A stretch of DNA of 64,000 nt from Paramoeba atlantica. Taxonomy: Eukaryota; Discosea. Both the position numbers and the translations under genes were made by a program. A model generated the notes under the pieces. It saw nothing but the letters and a program-made list of their open reading frames with translations, searched no databases and was not told the DNA's origin. The stretch is taken from positions 372,001 to 436,000 of the forward strand of contig CDRNVI010000143.1 of the NCBI GenBank assembly GCA_977017575.1. The letters are read 5' to 3'. Positions within the stretch are counted from its first letter, which is position 1. Every line of letters starts with the position of its first letter. Shown here piece by piece: positions 47,559 through 62,631 of the stretch.

Positions 47559-48458
47559 ATGGTCTTGCCGCCGTTGCCCCCGAATCACCCAAATCTTGGT
47601 CCTCTCCTTGAGGATTATTCTAACCTGACACATGTTGAACCAAATGTTGAAAGTAAAGATTTAGATTTTATTTGTCAGTTTCCTGATTGCAAATATCAAA
47701 TCTACGGGCCATGTCTTTGTTCCCGGAAGTTTTGCTCACTCCATTCCATTGATAAAAGCGTATTATCCAAATGTCCTCATCCCCCATATTCTCCTCCTCA
47801 CTCAATGCAAACACGCCAACGCACTTCCTCCACACCAAGCACCAAAAAAACCAGTTCTCCCACAACTCCAACCGCCGGAAAAAGAAAAAAACAATCTTCC
47901 TCTTCCTCTTCCTCTTCCTCTTCTTCTTCCTCTTCTTCTTCCTCTTCTTCTTCCTCTTCCTCTTCCTCTTCCTCTCCTCCTCCTGCTCCCAAAAAAAGAA
48001 GGACAACAAACCGACAGTATTCTCTTGCAGAAGATCATGCCATCATGAAGGGATTGAAGACATGTGGATCGAACTATCAGAAGTTGATTGAAGGCATCCA
48101 GAAAGACAAAAAATTGTTACTTTTGCTAAATCCAGCAAATGGTCTTGATGTGGAGGCTGTGGGGAATCGGGTTCAATCAACACTCAAAGTGGCCCACAAG
48201 AAAGGAAAATATTCAAAGGAGTACAAGTCAACAACTCCTTGGCCAGAGACAAAGAATCTGAGTGACAAAGACTCAACCAATGTTCTGGAAGCACATGCGC
48301 AATCTGAAAGGAAGAATCGTGCTTTATGGAATGAGATTAAGGAGATGGCTGCAGAGTATTGTGGTGAAGATGTAATCTTGAAGCCTGGAACCTCAGTTGA
48401 TAGTCTTGAAGACCTGAGGAGGTGGAACAAACTTTGTGAAGTGAGGTTTAACAAATGA
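47559..48458 (+). CDS. Myb/SANT-like DNA-binding protein, Harbinger partner
   Basis: About 299 aa from the ATG at 47559; an upstream in-frame ATG at 47502 would add only Phe/Lys-rich residues read from a T-run. The N-terminal half holds a Cys/His cluster (CQFPDCKY, CLCSRKFCSLH) that could bind zinc. A pure Ser tract of ~30 follows (plus-strand TCC/TCT repeats, 47898-47972), then SPPPAPKKRR, a likely nuclear signal. The SANT/Myb-like helix bundle starts with YSLAEDHAIMKGLKTCG and carries on through a W at the CPW-like position and WNEIKEM. It is divergent from the transposase with a ~195-bp shared promoter region. It probably binds the element ends and recruits the transposase. A host trihelix-type protein is the alternative. 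Confidence 0.68.
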   Translation: MVLPPLPPNHPNLGPLLEDYSNLTHVEPNVESKDLDFICQFPDCKYQIYGPCLCSRKFCSLHSIDKSVLSKCPHPPYSPPHSMQTRQRTSSTPSTKKTSSPTTPTAGKRKKQSSSSSSSSSSSSSSSSSSSSSSSSSSSPPPAPKKRRTTNRQYSLAEDHAIMKGLKTCGSNYQKLIEGIQKDKKLLLLLNPANGLDVEAVGNRVQSTLKVAHKKGKYSKEYKSTTPWPETKNLSDKDSTNVLEAHAQSERKNRALWNEIKEMAAEYCGEDVILKPGTSVDSLEDLRRWNKLCEVRFNK

Positions 48459-48479
48459 AGAGGCCTTTTCAAAATTGTC

Positions 48480-49167
48480 AAAAGTGTACAAAGCTAAGCC
48501 AACAGCCATCACCATGGCTTACTCTTGAAAGAAGCCAAAGTCTACAGTCCATGGGAATTCCCTCTTATCTGAGGATGAAGACAAAGCACTTCTGGACATT
48601 ATTCTTGTGATGGTGAATGTACAAAAGCCATGGTCGATTATGGAGACCAAAAGTGCTGCTGAATTGATGTTCAGAAAGTCGATCTCAAAAAGCACAATTC
48701 AGAGGGTTCTTTATGAAACACAAGGAGCACTTGAGTCTTGGGCATCTGTCTCTCTTTCGAAATGACTGAGCCAACCTGAACATCTACAAGGAAGTCATGG
48801 AATTTATTGAGAAAATAGGCAACTTTTTGGAGTCGAAAATAGTCCTTCCCAAAATGTTTGTGAACTATGACAAGAGTGTTGTGTTTTCCTCACTCTTGAG
48901 GGTAAATTACAAATCAAGCGACTGGCTTGAAAGGACCAATCAAAGCTCCAAAATCGATCAAAGGTGCAAGGGACACACTGTGGGACATTCCTACCTTTTG
49001 TCACTGCGGATGGGACAATCCTGGCACTCTATTTTATCATTGCCACGAAATTCGATGAGGAGGACACCTGGGACAGCGAAGTTGACACTCCCAAAAGTGG
49101 CCTGACGAACTCGAGCGGCAATTTTACCCTGAATTTTTTTTTTTACAACCAAGGGCTACCTAAATGA
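48480..49167 (+). pseudogene. Decayed pogo/Tigger-type (DDE_1) transposase
   Basis: Plus-strand frames with stops and shifts. A helix-turn-helix-like stretch (ALLDIILVMVNVQKPW, then KSTIQRVLYE) is followed by LPKMFVNYDKSVVF, where the first catalytic D of DDE_1 would lie. Then comes TFVTADGTILALYFII, matching the A-D/G-x-x-L-P beta-strand pattern of that family. The third acidic residue region is lost in an A/T-rich tail. It abuts the Myb-like gene but is older. Confidence 0.5.
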
Positions 49168-49756
49168 TATTATATTTGCCAAATATTAAAGAAGTTTTGT
49201 GATCTGTGGGCCCTTCAATACCCTGGTCTCCATTGTTATGTCTTGCTGCTCATTATTGGAGTTTAATTCCCAATACCTCCCATATCTCTCTGGCTTGCAC
49301 CCCTCAAAAAATTTGTTCATACCCCGAATGGTTGGATGTTTGTTTGTTTCCACAGCAGTCACAAAATAAAGAAACAAGAAAAAAAAAGTTTATGTGGTTT
49401 TTCATCAATATTTATTGATGTCAAAAAAAAAAAGAAAAGGGAGAGTTTTCACTCAAATAGTTTTGCTACAACTGATTCTCGAAAATTTGTCAGTTGCATT
49501 CAAACAGATTCATTGTGCAATGTGTGTGGGCATTGATGAGGGCGGCACAATCCATCAATGAAAAAAGGATTTTTGTTCGCCAATCTGAAATTTGATATGA
49601 ATTGGCAAATTGGTACCACTTCTTATCCATCAGGTCGATTTATACAAAGATGAAATTGGGGAGGGGGCAGGGTGCTCCATTGTGGGAACAGCTTGGAGTG
49701 TGGTCTCAAACTTGTTGGCCTCTTCTTGACTTGGGAAGGCTTTTTGGAGGATGTAC

Positions 49757-50483
49757 TCAATTGTCTGAGCTTTCCTCTGACCTTGTCTTACATTCAAATT
49801 CCCAACAAATATTCCTGAGTTGTGGGCATTTCAAAGAACTCAAGTACTCCCTTGTCAAGTGAGGGGTGGGTGGAGGGGCTGGAGCAACAGCAGGAGAGGC
49901 AGTTGTGGGAGAAGTTGGGGAGGCAGTTGTAGTTGGAATGGGAGGGATTGAATTGGGAGGGGTTGACAACACAGTGGAAGAGGTTTGTGACAGAGTGGGA
50001 GAGATTGGAGAAACAGCAGGAGAGGTCGGAGAAACAATGGGAGAGGTTGGAGAAACAGTGGGGGGGGACAGTGAAACAGTGGGAGGGGTTGGTGGGAGAG
50101 TGGGAGAGGTGGTTGTTGGATCAGAAGAAGAAGAGGAGGAGGAAGGTGAGGGTTCCACAACAAAGGAGGAACCCAAACCTCGATGAAAAGGCCGCTTACC
50201 TTCATCATCAATTCACAGTGAGGGTGTAGACAAATCCCTCAGAATTGATTGCTCCATTCCAATGAGCATCGTGAGTTCCTCGAGCCAACAAACACCAAAG
50301 CCACTCAGAGGTGTTCGCAGGAACAGAAAACATTCCGTTGTGCCCCTTTTTCGTCAGTTCTCCTAAAACCGAAAAGGACCCAAACACAGAATCAGCCACA
50401 AGTTCCATTTTCGTGGGAAAAGGCCACCGGTCCGTGAACTCCTGCTTCTTGGGCGGATATTTGTGGGAAAGAACAATGGACAA
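49757..50483 (-). CDS. DDE-transposase-like fragment with Pro/Ser/Thr linker and SAP-like end
   Basis: At 50483-50208 is a ~90-residue piece with FPTKMELVADSVFGSF, KKGHNGMFSVPANTSEWLW: an acidic VADS then FGS, as around the second Asp of IS4/piggyBac-like transposases. At 50176-49757 a frame of repeated (S/T)PT(S/P)P units (16 or so short repeats) ends in a ~35-residue SAP-like helix pair (REYLSSLKCPQLRNICWEFE). SAP domains bind AT-rich DNA. The two pieces need a splice or frameshift near 50205 that I could not settle. It may be a truncated gene. Confidence 0.42.
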
Positions 50484-50540
50484 TAAAGTCCAAGATATAG
50501 GGGAGTCGAGTGGATGATTTTGTGGCGAGTTGATAAGCCA

Positions 50541-50876
50541 TCAACCCGTTTGGGTGGGGTTTTCGAGGAATGTAAACCAGTGGAATTCAGATGTTGAGCT
50601 CTCGCAGCCGATCAAGGACGTTCTTGCTTGGTTTATAAGCCCAGACACTCTCATCAGCAACAACTTCTTTGCTTGATGATTTCCTTGTCCAACATTGAGA
50701 TCATTAGTATCATCCACTGTTAAGTGGTGGGTCAGCTTGTATCGGGTCAGCTGTATTTTTAATCCAAAGCACCAAGAAGGATAATCACCAGTACCATCAA
50801 ACTTTGTCACGACAAGTTTCAGTATCTTCTCGACATCCTTGAGGTCATGTTCAAGTTCAGGATAAGCGTCTGCCAT
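50541..50876 (-). pseudogene. Copia-type gag N-terminal fragment
   Basis: About 111 codons starting at an ATG. It contains VTKFDGTGDYPSWCFGLKIQ and an L-T-x-x-L-x-V-D-D region like the Ty1/copia gag opening (F-x-G-x-x-Y-x-x-W). It stops abruptly at ~50541 where the DDE-like piece begins. No protease or reverse transcriptase follows, so this is a broken piece. Confidence 0.45.
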
Positions 50877-50999
50877 CCTTTAGAAAATGCTGTGTGTGAA
50901 CAACTCCACACATGGGTTTGTGAAAGAAGAGGGGGGATCTCTTCACGCTCAATAGTTGGTTTTGGCCAAGGCCTAGTCTCAGGGCAAGCCTAGACTCTT

Positions 51000-51700
51000 A
51001 ATCTGTCAAGATCGACAGATCTCTGGAGAGAAGGAAACAAAGAACAGAAACACACACACCAAAGACAAGTCGAAAATGTGAGTTTTATTCTTGGGGCAAA
51101 AACAAGGGGAACATTTGAACTAGAGATAAAATGCGGGAGCAGAGAAAACACAGTTGAGACGGGGGTGTGACAGAGATAAAAGGAGCGTAAGATCAGCGTT
51201 TTGATCGAGGAAAACAAGGACAGAATCAAATCGGGACAGGACAAAATAAACATCAGGAAAAACAGGAAAGAGGAAAATAATACTAGGGAAAAATACAACA
51301 GAAAAGGAGGGAGGAAGGGAAAGAGGGAGCAGTGGTCAATCAGAGGAGCAGAGCGACGAGATGGCATCAAATTGAATAGAAGACAAACGAAACAGGCGTT
51401 CGTAACACAAAAAACAAGAAAAAAAAAGAAAAAAAAAGAGAAACAGATCATAGTTGAGTGTAGTCTGAGTGTCATTGATCTTTATGGATCTCATTTCCAA
51501 ACCTAAAAAGAGGTTATTGATCATAGTTTCTGACAGACCTCATTCAAGAGCAAACAACAAACTCTGTGAATCAAGCTGTTTCCTTTCACTGAAAGGTGAA
51601 AGGAAACACATGATTCTTCAATTTATCAAGTTCATTGGATTGGCCCCTCTTTTCTCTGGGGGTTTGAAATGAAAAACGGTAAAAAAAAAAGCTGAGAAAG
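51000..51700. other. No recognised gene
   Basis: Purine-rich on plus. The minus frame 51475-50990 is Phe/Leu/Ser-rich and reads from simple DNA. A short dyad CTGTCAAGATCGACAG lies at 51003-51018. Confidence 0.4.
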
Positions 51701-51786
51701 CCTCTGTAAAGAGAGAAAAAGGAGAAAGAGAAAAAGAAAAAGGAGAGAAAAGAAAGAGGTTTTGAAATTGAAAGAGATACTTGAAC

Positions 51787-52223
51787 AAGAGAGGAAAAAA
51801 AAAGAGAGGAAAAGAGAGAGAAAGAAGAGAGAGAAGAGAGAAAAGAGAGAAGAGAGAGAAGAGGAGAGAGGAGGGAGAGAGGAGAGAGAGGAGGGAGAGA
51901 AGAGAGAGAGAGAGAGAAGAGAAGAGAGAAGAGAGAGAAGAGAGAAGAGAGAGAAGAGAGAAGAGAGAGAGGAGAGAGAGAAGAGAGAGAAGAGAGAGAA
52001 GAGAGAGAAGAGAGAGAAGAGAGAAGAGAGAGAAGAGAGAGAAGAGAAAGAAGAGAGAAAGAGAGAAAGAAAAGAGAGAGAAAAGAGAGAAGAGAAAGAA
52101 GAGAGAGAAGAGAAGAGAGAGAAGAGAGAGAAGAGAGAAAAGAAAGAAAAGAGAGAGAAGAGAAAGAAGAGAAAGAAGAGAGAAAGAGAAAGAGAAAGAA
52201 AAGAGAGGAAAAAGAGAAAGGAG
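51787..52223. repeat. Uninterrupted 437-nt purine tract
   Basis: Only A and G on the plus strand for 437 nt, mainly (GAGAA)n, (GAGA)n and (GAAGA)n. Purine-rich flanks extend it to about 51700-52250. It is capable of triplex (H-DNA) structure. Frames are Lys/Glu/Arg or Leu/Ser/Phe strings and are not genes. Confidence 0.9.
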
Positions 52224-52285
52224 TTCAAAATTGAAAAAAAATGAAAGAAAGGAAAAAAGAAAGAACCCAATTGCACAGAAACAGT

Positions 52286-52955
52286 GAGGCAAACACACCC
52301 TTCCAAACCAAGGTTTTTAATTTGATTTTTATTTGAATGCTCTTTTTTTTGAACAAACCACATTGGAAGATTGTGTTGTTGTTGTTGAACAAGTTCATCA
52401 ACTCCTTTAAGAGAAGAGGAGAAGAAGAAGAAAGGAGTTGGTTGAAGGATTTCATTCCTCAATTTTGTTTCACAACAGAAAAAAGAAAATGATTTCTCGA
52501 CAAAATTCACAAGAGCTCCTTTTCTTTGAAAAAAAAAATTCAACAAAAAAAAAAATGAATGCTTTTCAAAAATTGGACATGTTTTTATGGATGTGTTCAA
52601 AGAAGAAAAAGCAAAAACACTGATCTTGAGTAACAGTTCAAAAAAGAAAAAAAAAAGAAAAAAAAAAGAAAAAAAGAAAGGCTCACTTGCGGGGGAACAC
52701 ATTCCAACCTCCCAAACAAGGGTACAGTTTTGGAAATGTGCTCTTGAAATAAAGCACTGCTCCTTTCCGAATCGATCCCGGCCAACACGAAACTGAAAAT
52801 GAACTCAATTTGATGAACTGAGCTATTCTGTTCCATTTCAAAAAAAGATGAAAAAATAAAGAAGGAGGAGATTCTGAAAAGAACATTGAGGCAAACACAC
52901 CCTTCCAAACCAAGTTTTTTAATTTGATTTTTATTTGAATGCTCTTTTTTTTTTT
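52286..52955 (+). repeat. Direct repeat of ~68 bp, spaced ~600 bp
   Basis: GAGGCAAACACACCCTTCCA, then AACCAAG, TTTTTAATTTGATTTTTATT and TGAATGCTCTTTTTTTT, at 52289-52355 and 52889-52954. The copies differ at one or two bases. The ~530-bp interior is A/T- and A-rich; no coding capacity was seen. It could be a pair of short LTR-like ends or a local duplication. Confidence 0.7.
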
Positions 52956-53039
52956 GACAACCACAGGATGAAGCAGTGGTCACAACTGTATGGGAGCTTA
53001 GCCAAAATCAACAGCATTCTCAAAAACACTTCAGACCAA

Positions 53040-53620
53040 TGAAATCTGTGTGAAAGAACTCAAAGAGCATGTCAAGAAAGGGATGAAGAACTGAACTCTT
53101 AAAACAGAGCCCCTGAGAGAGTCAAGTTCTGCTATATCTGGACATTGAAGTTGCTTTGGGGTTTGCAGAAGAGGTAAATCCAGGGTGACCTTTCTTGAAT
53201 TCATCAAGTTTTGTGTGCATTTTTTTGTGTTTTTGGCCTGTTTCATTCCATTTAACCCAACCCACCTTTTGAGTTTTGTTGCAAAATCAAACACATGATT
53301 GTGATTCATGATTTTTTAGAATATTGTTACTTGGTCCAATCAGCAAAAGAAGTGGAATCACATCCTTCACACTGTTTTGACATCTTGAACCATTCTTCCT
53401 TCACTTTTCCAGGTTTTGGTGTTGGAAAACAGAGAGCCTCTCTTGTTTTTGACCTTCAATTTTCCTCCTCTGAGCTATGGAGGCTGAAATGATGAAGGCA
53501 ATGATGAGGAAGAGGATGATGAGGAAGAAAACACAGGGAGGAAGTCTTTTTTTTGATCCTCACACTTGTACAGATGTTTTGTAATGACAACCCATTTTCA
53601 CAAAAAGAAAAACAAGTGAA
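53040..53620. other. No recognised gene
   Basis: Mixed-composition DNA. It includes CCAGGGTGACCTTTCTTGAA (53182-53201), related to the ends of the 32859-33625 element, and a GA-rich run at 53495-53540. Confidence 0.4.
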
Positions 53621-53628
53621 AAAAAAAA

Positions 53629-53700
53629 AGGCCCTGGAGGGGATTGAACCCTCGATCTCCAGTTTACAAGACTGGCGCTTTACCACTAAGCTACAGAGCC
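53629..53700 (-). tRNA. tRNA-Thr (TGT)
   Basis: Minus strand. Acceptor GGCTCTG/CAGGGCC, D arm GCTTAGTGGTAAAGC, anticodon stem CCAGT/ACTGG with loop CTTGTAA (TGT), T arm GAGGGTTCAATCCCCTC, followed by a T-run. It is the last gene before rRNA unit 2. Confidence 0.94.
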
Positions 53701-53719
53701 AAACATTACAAAAATAGAA

Positions 53720-54509
53720 AAAAATAAGCCGAAAACATCAGTGACCTTCATAACTTAACCTTATGTTTGGGGGGAGTATATTAGATTGTGATATTAACTC
53801 AAGGAGGATTGTATTCACTTCTCCTATTTTAATTATAAGTCTTCCCCTTTTTGAGTAAAGAATAGAGAAAAGGTTAAATAAAAAATGGGTAAAGTTTCAT
53901 TACACCTCTTTTGGTGAGATGTAATTTGCTTGATCCATTCAGTTCCAGTCCTATCTTTTGCATGATGCACCCAACTGACCTGGAGAAGGGAAAAGTAAAA
54001 GTAAAGAAAAAGAAAAGAAGAAAGCAAAAAATGCCATCAAACAATGAAAATCTTTTGGAACAATGAAGAGGAAAAATTAAAAAGAGAGAGAGAAAGAGAA
54101 GAGAAACAGGAGAAGAAGAGGGAGAGAAGAGAAAGAGGAACAAAAAAATGATCTTGACACAATTTGTTGACTCTCCATTTTGAAAAGAAAAAATCAGACT
54201 GGATGAAAGTAAAAACACTTGTGTACTTTTCTGCCCCAATGTGACTCGCAGCGCAGCTTATCAAAAAAGATGAAAAAATAACCAAAAAAGAAAAAAGGGA
54301 GAGAATATAAATATAGAAAAACAACAAATAAAGATAGTCGGTTATACTCAACCCTCAAGTAAAATTTATTGAACGAAAAAAATGAGAGGGGAAGAAGAGA
54401 GGGATGAGGGAGGGAGGGAGAGGGAAGTAAATATATCAGTTACCTCAAGTTAAAAATAAGTAAAAAAGAAAAAATAATAAAAAATAGTTATTATTTTTAA
54501 AATAAAAAA
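53720..54509. other. Spacer 3' of LSU rRNA unit 2; no gene
   Basis: Downstream of the LSU 3' end on its minus strand, so any Pol I terminator should lie here. Purine runs at 54075-54140 and 54380-54430. No conserved terminator motif could be identified because the unit 1 counterpart is outside the window. Confidence 0.4.
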
Positions 54510-58556
<4,047 letters not shown>

Positions 58557-58880
58557 ATCAATCAAAAAAGAAAGAATGATCTAAAAAAGGAGAATAAAAA
58601 TTGAATTTGAAATAAAATTACATTCAATTTTGAAAAAAAGAAAAATAACAAATAAATAAAGATATTTATTATTTTTTACTATTTTTTCAAAAAAAAAATA
58701 GAATTGAATTTAAAATTCGATTAATTTTTTTCTTTTTTTTAGTATCTTTTTACTTTTTCAAGATTTAGTATTATTTTTAAGAAAGTATTTTATTTTCAAT
58801 GAAGAAAAGATAGAAAATAGTTTCTCAATAGAATCTTTTTTTTGTAAAAAATAAATTTTGAAAAAAGATAAAGAATAAAA
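58557..58880 (-). other. ITS2, unit 2
   Basis: AT-rich spacer between 5.8S and LSU. It differs from unit 1 by several indels, mainly near 58570-58620 and 58795-58815. Confidence 0.85.
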
Positions 58881-59034
58881 TGACACTCAAATAAATATAC
58901 TCTTAGGATGAAACCTAAAAGTGCAATATGCGTTCAAAGATTCGATGATTCACTGAGTTCTGCAATTCACATTACGTATCGCATTTTGCTGCGTTCTTCA
59001 TCGTTACGAGAACCAAGATATCCATTGTTAAAAG
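58881..59034 (-). rRNA. 5.8S rRNA, unit 2
   Basis: Same conserved blocks as 4150-4303. The core is unchanged by eye. Confidence 0.95.
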
Positions 59035-59241
59035 TTGTTTTTTTATTTTTGTTTTGTTTTATTTTCATTTTAATTTTTATCAAATGAATTTTGAACATTT
59101 TTTGATACAAACAAAAATATCAAAAAAAAGTTTAAATAACAATAAAAATATGTTAAAATACATTTTAAAAAGTTTAAACACATTTTCACTTTTTCAAAAT
59201 AAGTTTTTGAAAAGAAAAGAAGATTAATAAAATAATAATAT
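59035..59241 (-). other. ITS1, unit 2
   Basis: AT-rich. Aligns to 4304-4505 with small indels. Confidence 0.85.
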
Positions 59242-59401
59242 TAATGATCCATCCGCAGGTTCACCTACGGATACCTTGTTACGACTTTTGCTTCTTTTAG
59301 TTGGCAAGGTTTACTCAAATTCTCAAAAACAAACTTATTAACCGAAATCAATAAGTAACTGTTTCTAATCCTAAGATTTCACCGGACCAACCATCAGTAG
59401 C

Positions 59402-59436
<35 letters not shown>

Positions 59437-59996
59437 ATCAGCACAAGCTGTTGACTTGTGCTTACTAGGAATTCCTCGTTCACGATAAATAATTGCAAGT
59501 ATCGATCCCCAGCACGATACAATTTCAAAAGTTTACCCAAAATGCCAACCTCGTAAAAGATTAGCGTGACTTTTCAGCCAAGGCCTTTTGTACTTGTTGA
59601 TTGTATCAGTGTAGCGCGCGTGCAGCCCAGAACATCTAAAGGGCATCACAGACCTGTTATTGCCTCAAACTTCCCTTGGTTAAACACCAAGTGTCCCTCT
59701 AAGAAGTTTAAAAGAATAAATCTTTTTTAATATCAATAAAAACGAGTTTTCTTAGCAAACAAATTAAGTGTTAACAAAACCCATTTAACTAAAAACCCTC
59801 ATAAATGTTATTATTAATACAACTAATTAGTAGGCTGAGGTCTCGTTCGTTATCGGAATTAACCAGACAAATCACTCCACCAACTAAGAACGGCCATGCA
59901 CCACCACCCACAGAATCAAGAAAGAGCTCTCAATCTGTCAATCCTAACTGTGTCTGGACCTGGTAAGTTTTCCCGTGTTGAGTCAAATTAAGCCGC

Positions 59997-60065
<69 letters not shown>

Positions 60066-61346
60066 AGAACCCAAAAACTTACTGATTTCTCGTAAAAAGG
60101 TACTGGAGGAGTCATCTTTATTCAAAATAAAACGTCTTCCAACCCCTGGTCGGCATCGTTTATGGTTAAGACTACGACGGTATCTGATCGTCTTCGATCC
60201 CCTAACTTTCGTTCTTGATTAATGAAAACATCTTTGACAAATGCTTTCGCAGAAGTTAGTCTTTCATAAATCCAAGAATTTCACCTCTGACAATTAAATA
60301 CTAATGCCCCCAACTATCCCTTTTAATCATTACATTAGTTCTAAAAAACCAATAAAATAGATCCAATGTCTTGTTCCATTATCCCATGCTAATAGTATTC
60401 ATTGCAATTTTTTATAATTTTGCTTGCTTTGAACACTCTAATTTACTCAAAGTAAATGAATTAGAATTCTATTTATTAGTTTTATTAATAAGCAGAACAC
60501 AAACTCCAAAGAGAATTCATATCCACAATCTTACTAATAAAGGTCCAATAAACACTGATTCTCCCGAAAGAAAACCAAATTATCACCCAATTAAGTGCAA
60601 TAATGAATATCTAATAAAATATTTAGAGAATATAATTTAATAAAACACATATGAAAAACCATATGGATTAAATTATAAAACTCTCAAATCCAACTACGAG
60701 CTTTTTAACTGCAACAACTTTAATATATGCTATTGGAGCTGGAATTACCGCGGCTGCTGGCACCAGACTTGCCCTCCAATTGTTACTCGTTAAGGGGTTT
60801 AGATTGTACTCATTCCAATTACCAAATCAAATAATGAACCGGTATTGTTATTTTTTGTCACTACCTCCCCGTGTCGGGATTGGGTAATTTGCGCGCCTGC
60901 TGCCTTCCTTGGAAGTAGTAGCCGTTTCTCAGGCTCCTTCTCCGGAATCAAACCCTGATTCTCCGTTACCCGTTACCACCATGGTAGTCCTCTATACTAC
61001 CATCGAAAGTTGATAGGGCAGAAATTTGAATGAACTATCGTCAGCACAAAAGGCCATACGATTCGTAAAGTTATCATGATTCACCATATGTTAACCAGCT
61101 CCGAAGAACTGCATTGGTTTTTGTATCTAATAAATACATCCCTTCTCTCAAAGGAGTCAGGATTTTATGCATGTATTAGCTCTAGATTTACCACGGTTAT
61201 CCAAGTAGTAAAAAAAAGGACCATCAAATAAATTATAACTGATTTAATGAGCCATTCGCAGTTTCACAGTACAAGTGTTTATACTTAGACATGCATGGCT
61301 TAGTCTTTAAGACAAGCATATGACTACTGGCAGGATCAACCAGATA
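59242..61346 (-). rRNA. SSU (18S-type) rRNA, unit 2
   Basis: Complete minus-strand SSU. Core identical or nearly so to unit 1. Differences cluster in variable regions: about 59750-59800 and the V4 area near 60405-60420 and 60510-60570. Confidence 0.98.
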
Positions 61347-62346
61347 ACTATTTTTTTTTCCAAAAAAAAAGACTATTTTTTTCTTCTCCCCCCCAATTGG
61401 GAAAAAAGAAAAAGTAGCTTCGAAAAGAATTCAAAGTATTTCATCAATTTTTTGTTATCAAAAAAATAAGTTTTTTGTTTTTCGTTAGAATTCAATTTTC
61501 CAACAAAGAAATCCTCTTTGCAATTTCTCATTGAACCTCTTCATGAAATAGTTTGAAAACAAATGTATTCTGTTTCCAAGTTTTCAAAAGAGAGAGAAAT
61601 AAACTGAAAGAAAAAGATAATTCTTTTTATTTTTTTTTTATTTCCAGAAAAGGAAAAAAAAAAAAGAAAAGAAGAAAAATGATTTTCTTATTCAGAAATT
61701 GAAGTTGGTTGTTTTTTCTGTCTTTTGAATCAACAAAAAAATCACCTTCCACAAATTCAATTTTGTTTTGTTTCAAATATTTGAAACAGACAAAATAAAA
61801 ATCACTCCAACATTTTTTTTGAATTTTATTGTCTGAAGTTACAAACAACTTCAAGCAAAAAATGTCACAAAAACGTCTGAGATATTTTTCAATGAAAAGA
61901 GATCCAACAAAATTTGAGATTGACTTTTTCAACTCAATTCAAACGATGTTCGATCTTATTTCCTTATTTAGACTTACAAAAATTGGCTATTGAATAACCC
62001 TAGGTCGCCCCCATGATAAGAGAGAGCATCTATCATGTATGTAACCCCTCTGAGAAGAAAGAGCAGCTTTTTTGACCCAGAAAAGCTAATTTTGGAGTTC
62101 TAAAAAAGTAGACCAATCAAATAATGCCACGTCATTTCTTTACTTACCCATTTTTTTCCCCAAATTCTTATTTTATTCTTCTTTGTTCTTTCCTTTGAAC
62201 AACCCTTTTTTTGTTCTTTCACCTCTCAATTCATGAGTTTGCTTTTCCCTTTTTCTTTCTCTTTGTATCAAAAAAGAATTTCCACAAAAAGTTCAAAGGA
62301 AATCACAAACCCCCACACACACCACACTCCACACACCACACACACT
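61347..62346 (-). promoter_or_regulatory. External transcribed spacer and probable Pol I promoter region, unit 2
   Basis: Matches 6610-7615 with scattered changes. The segment at about 61978-62030 is divergent, flanked by conserved blocks, as in unit 1. A lineage comparison of these blocks would mark the promoter. Confidence 0.55.
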
Positions 62347-62626
62347 GAACACGTCTACTTTGGTACAGACTAAAGAAGGCGTGTCAGAAATATGTTGAAT
62401 GGACAACTGAAGAGCGGTCCTCAGAAGTCTCACGAAAAAGCGAGAAACTTCCTGATGACATCATCAATGGTGTTCTTTATTTAGATTCACAGAAGGTCGA
62501 CTTGGAGGAGACCAAGGGTCGACTTGAAGGAGATTGGGAATTGAGTTGGAGGAGATCAAGAGTCGGATCAAACGAATAGAGCAGAGAGCCAAGTGTCTTC
62601 AGAGTAGCGCACATTGCTCGTGTGCA
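62347..62626. mobile_element. 280-bp insertion unique to unit 2 spacer
   Basis: Relative to 7600-7640 in unit 1, this spacer carries an extra 280 bp flanked by ACACT on both sides (62342-62346 and 62627-62631), a likely 5-bp TSD. Its ends are weakly inverted (GAACACG and CGTGTGC). On minus it contains an AATAAA. There is an internal hairpin GCGCAC/GTGTGC near the right end. A solo LTR or a short non-autonomous element both fit; no relative was seen in this window. Confidence 0.6.
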
Positions 62627-62631
62627 ACACT

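Noticed and set aside
47668..48038. Glu/Arg-rich and Leu/Pro-rich frames over the 47.9-kb TCC/TCT repeat
   Set aside because: Off-frame and antisense shadows of the Ser tract in the Myb/SANT-like gene.
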